DNA from: Welwitschia mirabilis
Taxonomy: Eukaryota; Gnetophyta; Gnetopsida; Welwitschiales
Length of the DNA stretch: 32,528 nucleotides
NCBI GenBank assembly: GCA_051453625.1
Contig: JBOZIK010000001.1
Span: 240,518,609-240,551,136, forward strand
Direction: 5' to 3'
Shown one piece after another: positions 23,561-32,528 of the stretch; position 1 is the first letter of the stretch, and each line of letters starts with the position of its first letter. The translations under genes were made by a program, and so were the position numbers. Under the pieces are notes generated by a model. It saw only the letters and a list, made by a program, of their open reading frames with translations. It did not search any database and was not told the DNA's origin.

Positions 23561-24551
23561 TGAGTTTAGATTTAATCAATACAATAGGTAATCATAGTGC
23601 ATTAAAACACACTGATTGAGATAAAAGTTCTTACATGGTTTTCGATAAGTAGTAAATAGATTTCTTTTCCGTTGCTAGATCATAATTATATATAAAAATA
23701 CCAAAACCATTCAAGAATATATAAAACACCATACCTCTAACTATACATCTTTATTCACAAATAGGCATTAATACCCCTCTGTATAAACATCATTAAAGGG
23801 TAAAACAATGGATGTTAGTATACATCATTGTTAGGTGGAACACCCATGTGCACTTCACCTTAAATACATAGTAAACCACAAGCCAACTTGCATACCGTAG
23901 CACTCGAACCTAAAGCCTTTAAGCATAACACTTATAGACATAGGGTAAACAAACAATACGTGTCAAGCTTGTTTTTGACTAATAAATTTTGATCTCATAA
24001 GATTAATTTATTACCTATATTTAGCGATCTTATTGTAGGCACTTCAGTGACCCAAGTTATTGCTAATTAATCTAAAAAAAACATGTTGCTACCATTGAAA
24101 AGGACATCTAGATGGAAATTTCTTAATGTTTTTGCTTCCAAAGAATTAGTTTAGTCTTAGAACAAATTCATATCAAGCGTTTTGGGTTATAAACCGAAAG
24201 TAAAAGACTTATGAATTTCTTCAAATAAAGCACTAAAGTTAATGATTTTTTTTAAAATAAATTCTATATATGTGAGGTGTAATAGATTTGACAATATATG
24301 GTAAGTGTTAAAGGCTAATTTTGCAATCATAATTATCTAATAAATAAATAACTCAACTAATTACTACTTTATCTTTTACAAACAATCTATCAATCTTCAA
24401 ATCATGGAATTTCATTAATTTCGTGACTAAAAATATTTAAGTATTATAACACTAACAGAAATCCAAACAATCTCTAAATTTTTATAGGATTCGTATTAGT
24501 ATTCTCTATATCATTCCAATTTTATTGGATATCTCTACAGAGACCTATGCT
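23561..24551. other. No gene recognised
   Basis: AT-rich, without long frames. May be the rest of the LTR-like element starting at 23411. Confidence 0.4.
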
Positions 24552-24745
24552 GGGTAGGTTGGCTTGGGATTTATATCTATGTCTTTAAAGCACACCCAAG
24601 GATGAGCTTCAATATCCTGCGTATTAAAACAATGCTTGGCCATTTGGTGCTCAGCTCCCAAAGACAACCCATGGGTTTTCACTTGACGAAGCAAAACAAT
24701 GACCTTGGCAAGCGCAGTATAGTTTACATGAATTAACTTCCTTTA
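24552..24745 (-). CDS. Coding-like island, possible terminal exon of an unrecognised gene
   Basis: On the minus strand about 59 codons are open without interruption, from just after a pyrimidine-rich tract (TTCCTTTCCCCCCCTTTTTTAAAG, a plausible acceptor) to TAG. The peptide includes YTALAKVIVLLRQVKTHGL, GAEHQMAKHCFNTQDIE and HPWVCFKDIDINPKPTYPA. Composition (Trp, Cys, His, balanced charges) and locally higher GC are unlike the neighbouring chance frames. I do not recognise the family. CATAG/GTCT at its end could be a donor in place of a stop. It may be an exon of a host gene with long introns or a captured gene fragment. Confidence 0.4.
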
Positions 24746-27161
24746 AAAAAAGGGGGGGAAAGGAACAAAATGAAAGAAAGAAGCGAATAAAAACTATTAA
24801 CAAATAGATAATAATAGTATTTACGTTTCACTAGTCAATTAACCTCAAACAAACACCACCTTGATCATTAAATAGAGTATCATTACTAACATCCACAAAA
24901 TACCAATTATGTTAGCTATTTCATAACATATTGGTTAGTCAATCGCACATTACAAAATATAATGAATGATATAGATATTAATTAAATGTTATATGCGATA
25001 CTCCCCACTAATCATTAGCATCTCAATTCAATGTTGCGTTGATCACTTACTTTACTCATGGCCTTCTTTATGATGTCACAAATATTTCAATTTACCTTTA
25101 CATTTCATTTGTCATAATAACTTTAAACACTATCATGCTTGCATGTGACTAAATTCTTGATATATGAATACTTAAATCTTAAAACTTCCAATGTAATACA
25201 CTTGCAATAAGCATGATTTTATAAGAGTAAATTCTTTCAAATTACCCCAACAATTACATGGAGTACTAAAATTGTTATTCTAGTTACTCAAAACATGCTC
25301 TATATCTAGAGATAGTCTAACACTCTTTCCTTGCACCTAGAACTACGAAAAGTTCAAAAAGCTTAGTTGTTTTTTTTTACTAGGGAAAGACTTGAATTCC
25401 TAATGGCATTGACTCTTCTTCACTATATAGAGCAAGGATTATTATGGAACTAAAGTGATTCCTCGCATAGGGTTTGACCATAACTCTACTTAACCACTTA
25501 GATTTGTGATGACAACAATAAATCATTAGATACTCCCTCCTTCATTATGCCCTAGAGATATAAATATGTTTTATTAATCATTAATTTTTACATTTTACAA
25601 AAATTATTTCTTTATAATCAAAGTTATACAACATTATAAATAGTTATGTAAATAGGATGTATCAATTTCCTTTTTATAATATTTTAAAATAGTTTTTATT
25701 TTTCCTTTTATCCTCTTTCTCTTTTGAAAATGACCTTCCAATTCCGTGATAGTTGCATAGAACTAGAAAGATCTAGAGAATGATAGTTGCACAATCACCT
25801 AACACATCGATTTATCTCATTTGTTTTTTTACTTTGATGTATGCCACATCGCTACATCATTATCAACTTGTTAACTTCTTAATGACAAGTTGCTATTGTT
25901 GTTCCAACTTAAAGACACTGTTAACTCGCAATAACTATTTCATGCCTATAGATCTTATACATATCCTTATAAGGTTAATATGATTCAATTCCCTACTTTT
26001 TATTTATTCAAGGCAATTGTAACGATGTGATAACATGTTACTCAATAGAATGATCTAACAATTCACCACATATATGGATAGATATCAAACTTAAAAAACT
26101 TTAAGTGACCATAGTTCGTCAAAGAGTACAACCACCATGATTGTCCAACAAATGATTTCGTTACGCTCAAGGCCTCATAAAAGTTCTAACACAAAGCAAG
26201 ACATTAAAAGGTTTAAACCTTAACATCGTTTGTGAGAGATTAGTGTACCACCAATTAGGCACCTATCTTTTTGCAACAGAGAACCAATTTTGTCACATAT
26301 ATGTTTATTTACATATGGAAAAAATGCTCAAGTGGACTTAAAATATATAGAAAGTATAACCATTTCCCTTATTTCATTTTGTTCATAGCTTGCCTTTGGT
26401 CCCTCCCTCTCCCCTCATGTTTTCAATATGGCAATATAAGAGGTTCCTGATGAATTAGTCTAGATCAACTCCTCACACTACATGTGATACATGCTCTAGG
26501 CATACTCAATTTGCACAACTTAGTTTTACTTGTGGAAAGTTCATTATCTTCACCTCTACTTCCTCTTGGCAACGGCGGACTGATTTCACATAAACCTTAT
26601 CTTCTAAACAACTCACTATGATAGGCAAAAAACCAGCAAAATTCCGAGATGAAGGTCCTATTAGGGTTTTTATACAACCAACCTACCCATAGACGACCCT
26701 AGATACAGGCTTGGATAGGAATCTCAAAATCATCTCTATAGGAAACTTTGCTTTGGGATCCTTCATCTAATAGCAACAATGATAAGCTTCATACGGCATC
26801 TATATTTCACAAGGAAGATAAGAGGTGACTACATATAAGGGGACGAGGTGACAACGACGCGTGTGATAGTTACGAGAATCACCCTTTACATGTTGAACGT
26901 CTTCACAGTATCCAATCAGAACCCTGATTTCATGAAGATCTCTTCTTCGTACCCTCACTTTGATGTTTCAATTGACTGGAATTGACATAAAAAAATTGAT
27001 GTAAATGTTTGTGATGTAGCATATTACCAAGCTTTAAAAGCCTCCCACAGCTATTTCCTTACCCTTCGTCTCCCTTTGAAGTTGCTTCCTTTCTCACATC
27101 ATGATCTTCAGCTGTGATGTAATGTTTTGCCTGTTTTAGTCAATAAAAAGCTATACACAGG
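24746..27161. other. No gene recognised; possible transcript end near 27120-27155
   Basis: AT-rich to about 26.5 kb, then somewhat richer in GC (26560-27110) with no long frame. TGTAATGTTTTG followed by CAATAAAAAG near 27116-27150 has the look of a plant polyadenylation region on the plus strand, but no coding exon precedes it. Confidence 0.35.
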
Positions 27162-27183
27162 AAGAGAGAGAGAGAGAGAGAGA
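27162..27183. repeat. (GA)n microsatellite
   Basis: About ten uninterrupted GA units. Confidence 0.95.
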
Positions 27184-28158
27184 CCTGAAGCTAGTATTAA
27201 TAACTACATAAAATCACATGTTGAATTTGTGCTCAAGATTTTAGTAAATTTTTGGGGTACGTTGGTATCCATTAGTGATATGGATCTCTGAGTTTGCAAT
27301 AACCTCTTAGGTATTCAAACATTTTTTGATTTTCGTGGAATGTGTTGTATTTGTTAATATCAATCCTACCATGTCATTGGTCAATTTCCTATAGTCACCC
27401 TTCACCAGCTTTACAGACGCTGACTGAACTGACGTGCCTAAACATATTTTGTCCTTTGGAGAGAGAAAACCTAGACACCAACTACTTAGATGTATCAATA
27501 GTCATCTTGCAAGGGAACATCCACAAACAGCTTAAAAGCCCTTTTGTTTCTGTTAACTGACACCAACACAACACTCTGGTATCAGAAAACCCACAATATA
27601 TCAAAAAGTTATCTTTAATCCACTGCAGTTTGAGAAAACATATCGGACATAAGAAAAGGAAGGGAAGGTGTGTGTCTCAACCAGCAAATTATATATATTG
27701 AAAATTTTACAGTTAGAACACATGATGAAAAAAATAGTATAACGTGGGTTCTAGTGCTTGAACAGAAAGCTACAAAACAAAAGAACCTAATCAAAGTTAC
27801 ATTGGCATAAAGAAATGAAGCAATGAAAACCTTTCTGTAATCCTAACACCAAACACATTTCATGAAGGATGCAGGATACACGCCTTTGATTGTTAAATAT
27901 GCATGACATCTGACATATAACATGTTTTTTGAACAGCAGTGTAGGTTCAGAAGCAATATGCAAAGTCACTAACGAAACCAAATGAGATTCATGTTGTACC
28001 AATTGAAAATCATATTTTGCATTCCAAATATATAATATCTCTCCAGATCAAAAAATTGCAGCCATCTACATCATGGGTATTGGATTCAAAGTAATATATT
28101 TACATACCAGCAATTCAATGTGAAGATAAGATTTTATCTTTCACATTAGTCTGTTCTT
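27184..28158. other. Region downstream of the BRCT gene, no gene
   Basis: Overlapping short frames on both strands near 27307-27560 and 27787-28002 have no domain. The part nearest 28158 is expected to include the 3' UTR of the BRCT gene (minus strand). No single clear AATAAA was chosen. Confidence 0.4.
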
Positions 28159-28879
28159 CTAAGTGTCATTCAATAGGTGTCCAACAATATTTTTGTAACT
28201 AACTTTTTTCTTCTTGGGTGATAATTTTTCACTTGTAGTAACATTGCTAGTCTGCTTTTTCAGGCTTTCAGAAGTGCCAACTGGAGAAGTACCTTCAAGG
28301 GATGGATTCTTCGAGTCATAGTTTGGCAGAATCTCAAACAGCATGGCTTGCACTGGGTCTTCAGTATTTTCAGTAGAAACACGTGAGAAGACTTTATCAT
28401 TCTTCTCAGTCTCCTCTATTTTTGCACTATGATCGTCTGTAAATCCGTTTTCTTTATAAAACAGTTCTCTGTCCTCTGATTGTTCCTCTCCATGTCTTCC
28501 CCTCTCCAGCGTTCTTTTGTATTGATCTCTTCTCTTTGCAGTCGTTCCTCCAATTTTATTCTTATTTTCTTCTTCAGATAAATCCTGTTTCCACGATCTT
28601 TTATGGACATCCGTTGACTGTTCTGGATTGTCATCTACACTTACGAGCATGCCATTGCTGATGTCTTGGTCTAACGGTTTACTTTCTTCTGATGAGCTAT
28701 GACATCTGAAAACTTTCTTCTGCTTTTTGGCTGCAGGTTTTTTATTTTGTCTTGACGATTTCCGTTTAGGCACTTTATTTGCAGATGCCACTTCAGATTT
28801 TCTGTTTCTAGATTCCACCGTAGGTTGATGCTGCTTGTTGGAAACTAAATTGTATGCTCCACTGTCTGATGGGTTCTCA
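28159..28879 (-). CDS. Last exon of a BRCT-domain gene, probably DNA ligase IV (LIG4) C-terminal tail
   Basis: An open frame of 239 codons ends at TAG (28161-28159). The exon begins after TTTCAAG|T, preceded by a T23 tract. The protein part is hydrophilic and disordered, with basic clusters (KVPKRKSSRQNKKPAAKKQK near the start, SPKKKKVSYKN near the end) that may serve nuclear import. Two hydrophobic patches stand out: DPVQAMLFEILPNY about 60 residues from the end, and KVSYKNIVGHLLNDT at the terminus; such islands in a disordered tail suggest protein-binding motifs. Plant DNA ligase IV has a long tail after its BRCT repeats and, from memory, related patches. The ligase would seal double-strand breaks in end joining with XRCC4. 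Other nuclear BRCT proteins remain possible. Confidence 0.75.
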
Positions 28880-28994
28880 CTTGAAACCAAAAAAAAAAAA
28901 AAAAAAAAAAAGAGGAAAACTAGCTAACTTAGATTCCATTACATAGGTTATTGTATCTTAAAATTTCAGTAACATTATTGCCATAAAGACTTAC
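28880..28994 (-). other. 115-bp phase-2 intron with a T23 acceptor tract
   Basis: The donor GTAAGT (28994-28989) is a perfect plant donor and the acceptor is TTTCAAG. The left exon ends with two bases of a codon (GA) and the right exon supplies one (T), giving GAT (Asp) and a continuous frame. The pyrimidine tract is an A23 run on the plus strand (28889-28911). Confidence 0.88.
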
Positions 28995-29156
28995 TCTTCT
29001 ATGATTAGTGAAGGTTCATAATAACTATTGTGACATTTCATGTTATAGCTACTCTCTGGAAGCTTCCTTTTTGCACTTAGAGAATCCTCCATCCATAAAT
29101 GAGACAATACAAAAACATCAGCTCTCTCAAGTTGTCTTCTATCCTTTGCACTTAGG
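28995..29156 (-). CDS. Penultimate exon of the same gene: C-terminal half of a BRCT domain
   Basis: Likely exon of 162 bases. The acceptor is CCACAG|C (29158-29157), and the frame reads LSAKDRRQLERADVFVLSHLW, then MEDSLSAKRKLPESSYNM, then SLIIE. The hydrophobic strand (VFVLS) followed by HLWMEDSL carries the invariant Trp of the last BRCT helix, and LPESSY fits the usual exit from the fold. BRCT domains bind phosphoproteins or partners; in ligase IV they hold XRCC4. The exon starts on the last base of a codon, so further exons must lie upstream (higher coordinates). None was found up to 32528, so the rest probably lies behind a long intron. Confidence 0.72.
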
Positions 29157-29481
29157 CTGTGGACCAAAGTCACAATAATTAATGCATCATATCCAACAGT
29201 TGAAAGTCAATACAATTCTTTGAGCTATTACTTTTGGCTGCATTGAAATTAATGACATTCATCAGCACTAGCTAGTTACAAACTCTATAATAGCAAATGC
29301 ATTCATCCACACTGAAGCATCACAGTTGTAACACAGACTGTTGAACACCTTTCTTGTCCTTCTATGCAGAACCAACACAACATACACACCAATATTTAGT
29401 CACTGGGTGGAAATAAAAACACACACAAGAACAAGAAGCAGCATATTGGGAGCAGAAAACATACTTCTATCAGTAGAATAA
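29157..29481. other. Probable intron of the BRCT gene
   Basis: No coding frame on the minus strand with good splice sites. It lies upstream of the penultimate exon and is presumed intronic, as may be the transposon-derived sequence further right. Confidence 0.45.
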
Positions 29482-29913
29482 CAAATTTATTCAGAATTAC
29501 AAGCCACTGATGTAGAAGCTGATAATGGCTTTGACATGGAGGTTTATGAGAGATTCAAGGAGGTGTATGTGGATGCCATTGGACCTCTTCAGAGAGGACA
29601 AAACGGAGCAACTGATTGTGTTGTCTTTTTTGATCTACATAACAAGAACGTATGGCTCTCTGATATCATAGAAAAATATTGGCTTGATAGAAATGGAAGA
29701 AATGACATCAATGACAGGTTCTTACAGATTATAACGAGAAAGGACTATGATTTCTACTGCACAACTGGAGATACCAGACATTTCACCTAGGATGCTAACA
29801 AGAGAGGTTGGGATACATACAATCCAATCAAAGAAGGATTGCTTCAAAAAATGGATACGTACATGCATGAAATAGGTATACCCCATAAACTATGGCCTAT
29901 TTGTGGAAAGCAA
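29482..29913 (+). pseudogene. Coding-like stretch interrupted by a TAG, family not recognised
   Basis: About 102 open codons (29482-29787) end at TAG (29788-29790), but the same frame stays open and protein-like for another 40 codons, to TAA at about 29914-29916. Segments include MEVYERFKEVYVDAIGPLQ, DCVVFFDLHNKNVWLSDII, YDFYCTTGDTRHF, and after the stop KRGWDTYNPIKEGLLQKMD and IPHKLWPICGKQ. Composition and length across the stop suggest a nonsense-mutated coding sequence, not a natural end. I do not recognise a family. It lies antisense inside the presumed intron of the BRCT gene. Confidence 0.5.
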
Positions 29914-30094
29914 TAACATATATAATGAACAAGATAGAAAGGGAGGGTATAAATTATGAATACCAAAACAAGGATGATTTTACTTCCTTTGGTTTTCTCT
30001 GTGATGAGATTGGTTGAAAGTCTTCTTTCTTTGCAAATGTAGGTCACGTCAGTAGACCATGTTAATTTGTTTAGTTGCTTCTATTTTCCCTTGC

Positions 30095-30393
30095 TTGAAA
30101 CATACGCAAATGAAGCAACATATTTTATTAGAAAAGTCATAGAGCAGCTCGAAGCGAAAAACTACGAAAAAGCAATGACCATTGAATTAGAAATGTGATC
30201 AATAACAAAAATGGATAAAATTTATTTGGTTCAAGTACTTTCTATGCCATGTCCCCAAAACAATATAGATCTATTTATTATTAAAAATATCAAAGACACT
30301 GGTCATCCTTCAATTGCAAAGTATAATCAGCTCATTGTATTTTCTTTAATACATACTTGCCCTTTTTATACCTTTACATTAGGCTTAAAACGC
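30095..30393 (+). pseudogene. Copia-type reverse transcriptase N-terminal fragment (tentative)
   Basis: The frame reads ANEATYFIRKVIEQLEAKNYEKAM, then ELEM, a stop, SITKMDKIYLVQVLSM and, further on, IIKNIKDTG and KYNQLIV. This follows the start of the Copia RT domain: a W/A-AM-E-E/L helix, N-D/T-W-x-LV-x-LP, then K-x-K and K-x-RLV. Key residues are degraded and no YxDD is present, so it is a short remnant and the match is tentative. Confidence 0.35.
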
Positions 30394-30468
30394 TAACCAT
30401 AGGATTACAGTGAGCTGTTTTATTCATTGTGGGTGAGCTTCTTTTAGTCATCAAGAGGAATCAACCTT

Positions 30469-30494
30469 AATAAAATAGTATGTCAAAAAAAAAA
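30469..30494 (+). terminator. AATAAA followed by an A10 run, possible retrocopy tail
   Basis: AATAAA at 30469-30474 is followed 10 bases later by ten A (30485-30494). A polyadenylation signal at that distance before a genomic A run is what a retroposed mRNA or LINE leaves. It is downstream of the coding-like pieces at 29482 and 30095, but no matching target-site duplication was confirmed. Confidence 0.35.
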
Positions 30495-31574
30495 GAGTAG
30501 AAAAATTCAATAGGTTTCTGCTCCAATGCGTGGCTACTGCTACTGGCCCTGAACACCTCTCCAGACCGCTTATCACTCAGCGGAAGCAGCTATAGGCAAC
30601 ATACCTATGTACAATTTATAATGGTATACACTATTGCCAATTACAATAGTACAACAAAGTATAAAATAATATCTCACTTGTAGCGTCTAGAAGAAGTTAA
30701 GGGGCTCACTTAATTAATCTTAGAAAGAAACCAAATATACCTAACTAATAAGATTTACAAGCTTGAGATTAAGGAAGAAGCATTTAATTGCTTAGATAGC
30801 TAGATGAGCTGTCAATTTCCTTTACCATATAGTTAGCTCTCAATTATGAATCTCGTTTCTTAAGGAACAGATCTCTATCTTATACAACCAAGAAAGATTC
30901 AGAAAATCCCCTAGACCAAAAAGGATGCTAAACACAGAGGTTGATATTATTAGAAGGATCAACTCTAGAGGTGGATGAATAGTATTTATCAAAATCTATT
31001 CACTTAAGTACAAATAATCTTGTAACTATGTAACTTTGGTAACTAATAACTATACCAACAAGCATTCAAAAGCACAATAACAAGTAACCAAATACACATT
31101 CACTATCCTAGTCCACTCTTGGTATCCAGTAACGATGATGAAAATTTTGGATTTTTGTTCCAAGCCAAAAACAATGTTTCTTCCAAGGATCGGCTCAGAA
31201 CCCTTACAAACTAACCTTTTCTCAAGAGGACTAAGAGACAACTCACAACCCAAGCAACAAGCAAGATTGCGTGAATGTGAAATATGCCTCAATGCACTTA
31301 ATATTCACAGGTGAGGCTCTTTGATAGACTGCCTTCAAAGCTTGATAAGATCATAGGTTGGTTCCAAAAGAAAATAATTAATGCAATGTAAGCTTAAAGA
31401 ATATACACGACGGATGATCAACCACTTACCAACAGGCATTAAAGACAACTACTTAAAAGAATGTAGACTTCCTACCTGTCAAAGTTTGGAACAACCACTT
31501 ATCCACAAGCATTATAGTCTATCTTGAATCGGAAACTCTTTTAAGTACCTTGCTTGACCCATTTGGCTTGAAAG
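30495..31574. other. No clear gene; short GC-rich segment at about 30520-30600
   Basis: The stretch around 30528-30600 is distinctly GC-richer than its surroundings, with a small CCGCT...AGCGG hairpin (30568-30585). The minus-strand frame at 31050-31292 has no recognised domain. The phrase CAACCACTTA...AGCATTA occurs at 31419 and 31492. Confidence 0.4.
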
Positions 31575-32087
31575 CACTAAGAAATAGCATTTGGAACAAA
31601 CTTATGATAGTGACAAGGAGGAATATTGAAATAGAAAATCTTCCTAACATGACAATTAAATTTGAAATGACCTACTTTATTGCAATATTGACAAATAGCC
31701 TTAGAAGACACAAACAACAAGGGTGGGTTTACCTTTTTATACTTGCACTCAAAAGCACAAATTTGAAGGAACATTCTTGGTTGTTGGTTGATATCCAATT
31801 CCCTCACATCTTCTGTTGACTTCCCAATGCAAAAAGGCTTGTCAAGCTTCTCCTTACTACTAGAAAAACCTTGTTGAGGTATGTGAAGGCATCATCAAGC
31901 TCAACTTTCAAAGAATCATTTTTCCATTTGATAACTTTGCTCATCAAAATCACCATCAAAATCAAAAGGATTTCAGCAACAATCATCATTCATTACCTCA
32001 CATTTGGGAGTGACAAAGGCGAAGAGAGAGATTCTTTTGTTGCCTAATCACATTCACTTTACTCTCCAGTGTCATCATCATCCCAAC
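31575..32087 (-). pseudogene. Copia-type gag remnant with CCHC zinc knuckle
   Basis: On the minus strand CQYCNKVGHFKFNC (about 31693-31652) is a complete C-x2-C-x4-H-x4-C knuckle, the nucleic-acid-binding motif of retroelement Gag. It is followed by HVRK and KFVPNA, as in plant Copia Gag (a short basic segment, then a W/FVPK-like end). Upstream, after a frameshift, come NDSLKVELDDAFTYLNK and an acidic stretch with DFDGDFDE, comparable to the Asp/Glu-rich helical part before the knuckle. Several stops and at least one frameshift make it non-functional. Protease, integrase and RT do not follow at lower coordinates on this strand. Confidence 0.72.
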
Positions 32088-32528
32088 CAGTGATTAAAAA
32101 GGAGGCGATTAGTAGCCTCATGGGCGCTAGTAGCCCCGACTTAATGAAGCCGACTTTTTTGAGTCTTGCCAACTTTTTCTACCGATTAAATGGCTACTGG
32201 TAGCCAACTTTTTTTTATGACTTTTGCCAACTTTTTGGCAATTTTCTACCAAAAAGTCTTTTTAAAAACTCTTTAAACTTTCTAATTGTTTTTTATTTTT
32301 TTATATTTGTAAATCCAATCAACATGGTATTTATTACCTTATATTACAAAAATTAAATTACAAATTTTATTAATTTATAGTAGGTTATCATTTTAATTAA
32401 TTCATTGATTTATACTGATTTGTTAGAAAATATTTATGTGACATGGTTTTTATGGGGATTGCAAACTTCATATTAAATAAAAAATGTGGTATCTTCCAAA
32501 GAAAAAATAAACATTAATTCTCCTAATT
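32088..32528. mobile_element. Left end of a hAT-like transposon (partial), then AT-rich sequence
   Basis: CAGTGATTAAAAAGGAGGCG starts at 32088, and CAGTG is a common hAT terminus. Within 170 bases come several short motifs of the subterminal-repeat type: AGTAGCC twice and GTAGCC once more, GGCGATT, GCCGACTTTTT and GCCAACTTTTT repeated three times. The gag remnant stops at the same point, as expected for an insertion, with the 8-bp site ATCCCAAC left of it. The other end and the second site copy lie beyond the window, so this cannot be verified here. No transposase was seen; the last 260 bases are plain AT-rich DNA. Confidence 0.45.

Noticed and set aside
28416-28634. 72-residue minus-strand frame rich in Lys/Arg
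   Set aside because: Out-of-frame shadow inside the last exon of the BRCT gene.
31419-31564. 73-bp tandem duplication near the gag remnant
   Set aside because: Only the first 25 or so bases of the two units agree, so this is too weak to call a duplication.
31550-31819. 89-residue plus-strand frame
   Set aside because: Antisense shadow of the Copia gag remnant, whose zinc knuckle is on the minus strand.
1-32528. CRISPR array, operon or prophage
   Set aside because: No regularly spaced short repeats with unique spacers, no bacterial gene spacing and no phage structural genes. The tandem repeats found have no spacer structure.

Overview
The window looks like nuclear DNA of a seed plant with a large, repeat-rich genome, and a gymnosperm is my best guess. 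This rests on the strong A+T bias, long stretches with no open frame, heavily decayed transposons, long dinucleotide arrays, plant-type short introns with T-rich acceptors, and two N-filled gaps (7824-7950 and 17216-17298). The species cannot be fixed from the sequence. No bacterial-type genes, operons, CRISPR arrays, rRNA or intact tRNA genes were seen.

Layout. 1-8 kb: decayed retroelement sequence with a tRNA-derived SINE-like copy (388-480), a polypurine tract near 1804, a gag-like start near 2165 and two retropepsin-like fragments (about 4040 and 6350). 7.95-8.9 kb: long TG/CA microsatellites, a second tRNA-like copy (minus strand) and a 63-bp duplication. 9529-10546: a foldback element with three direct 173-bp units facing two inverted units around a 40-bp centre. 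About 11.2-16.2 kb: a decayed Helitron Rep/helicase gene on the minus strand, in which the N domain, the HUH Rep motif, the Rep tyrosine motif and the PIF1-type helicase can still be read in order. Its 5' side (16.15-17.17 kb) is an A-rich block with a repeat of about 390 bp.

18.9-23.0 kb: two diverged direct repeats of about 545 and 550 bp with TGTT...AACA ends, probably LTRs of an old element without a recognisable pol gene, plus a 256-bp tandem duplication inside. 23.4 kb: a possible second LTR start. 24.55-24.75 kb: a coding-like island on the minus strand that I do not recognise.

28.16-29.16 kb: the best host gene, the last two exons (minus strand) of a BRCT-domain protein with a lysine-rich tail. 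The intron phase matches exactly. A plant DNA ligase IV (LIG4) C-terminus is the favoured identity; upstream exons lie at higher coordinates, probably beyond the window. 29.48-30.5 kb: a coding-like but stop-interrupted stretch on the plus strand, a Copia RT-like fragment, and an AATAAA plus A-run. 31.5-32.1 kb: a Copia-type gag remnant (minus strand) with a CCHC zinc knuckle, apparently interrupted at 32088 by the end of a hAT-like transposon that runs off the window.

Apart from the BRCT gene, nearly everything with recognisable coding content is transposon debris. I found no convincing new multi-gene system. The most informative items are the Helitron fossil, the foldback element, the two unassigned coding islands and the BRCT gene's 3' end.
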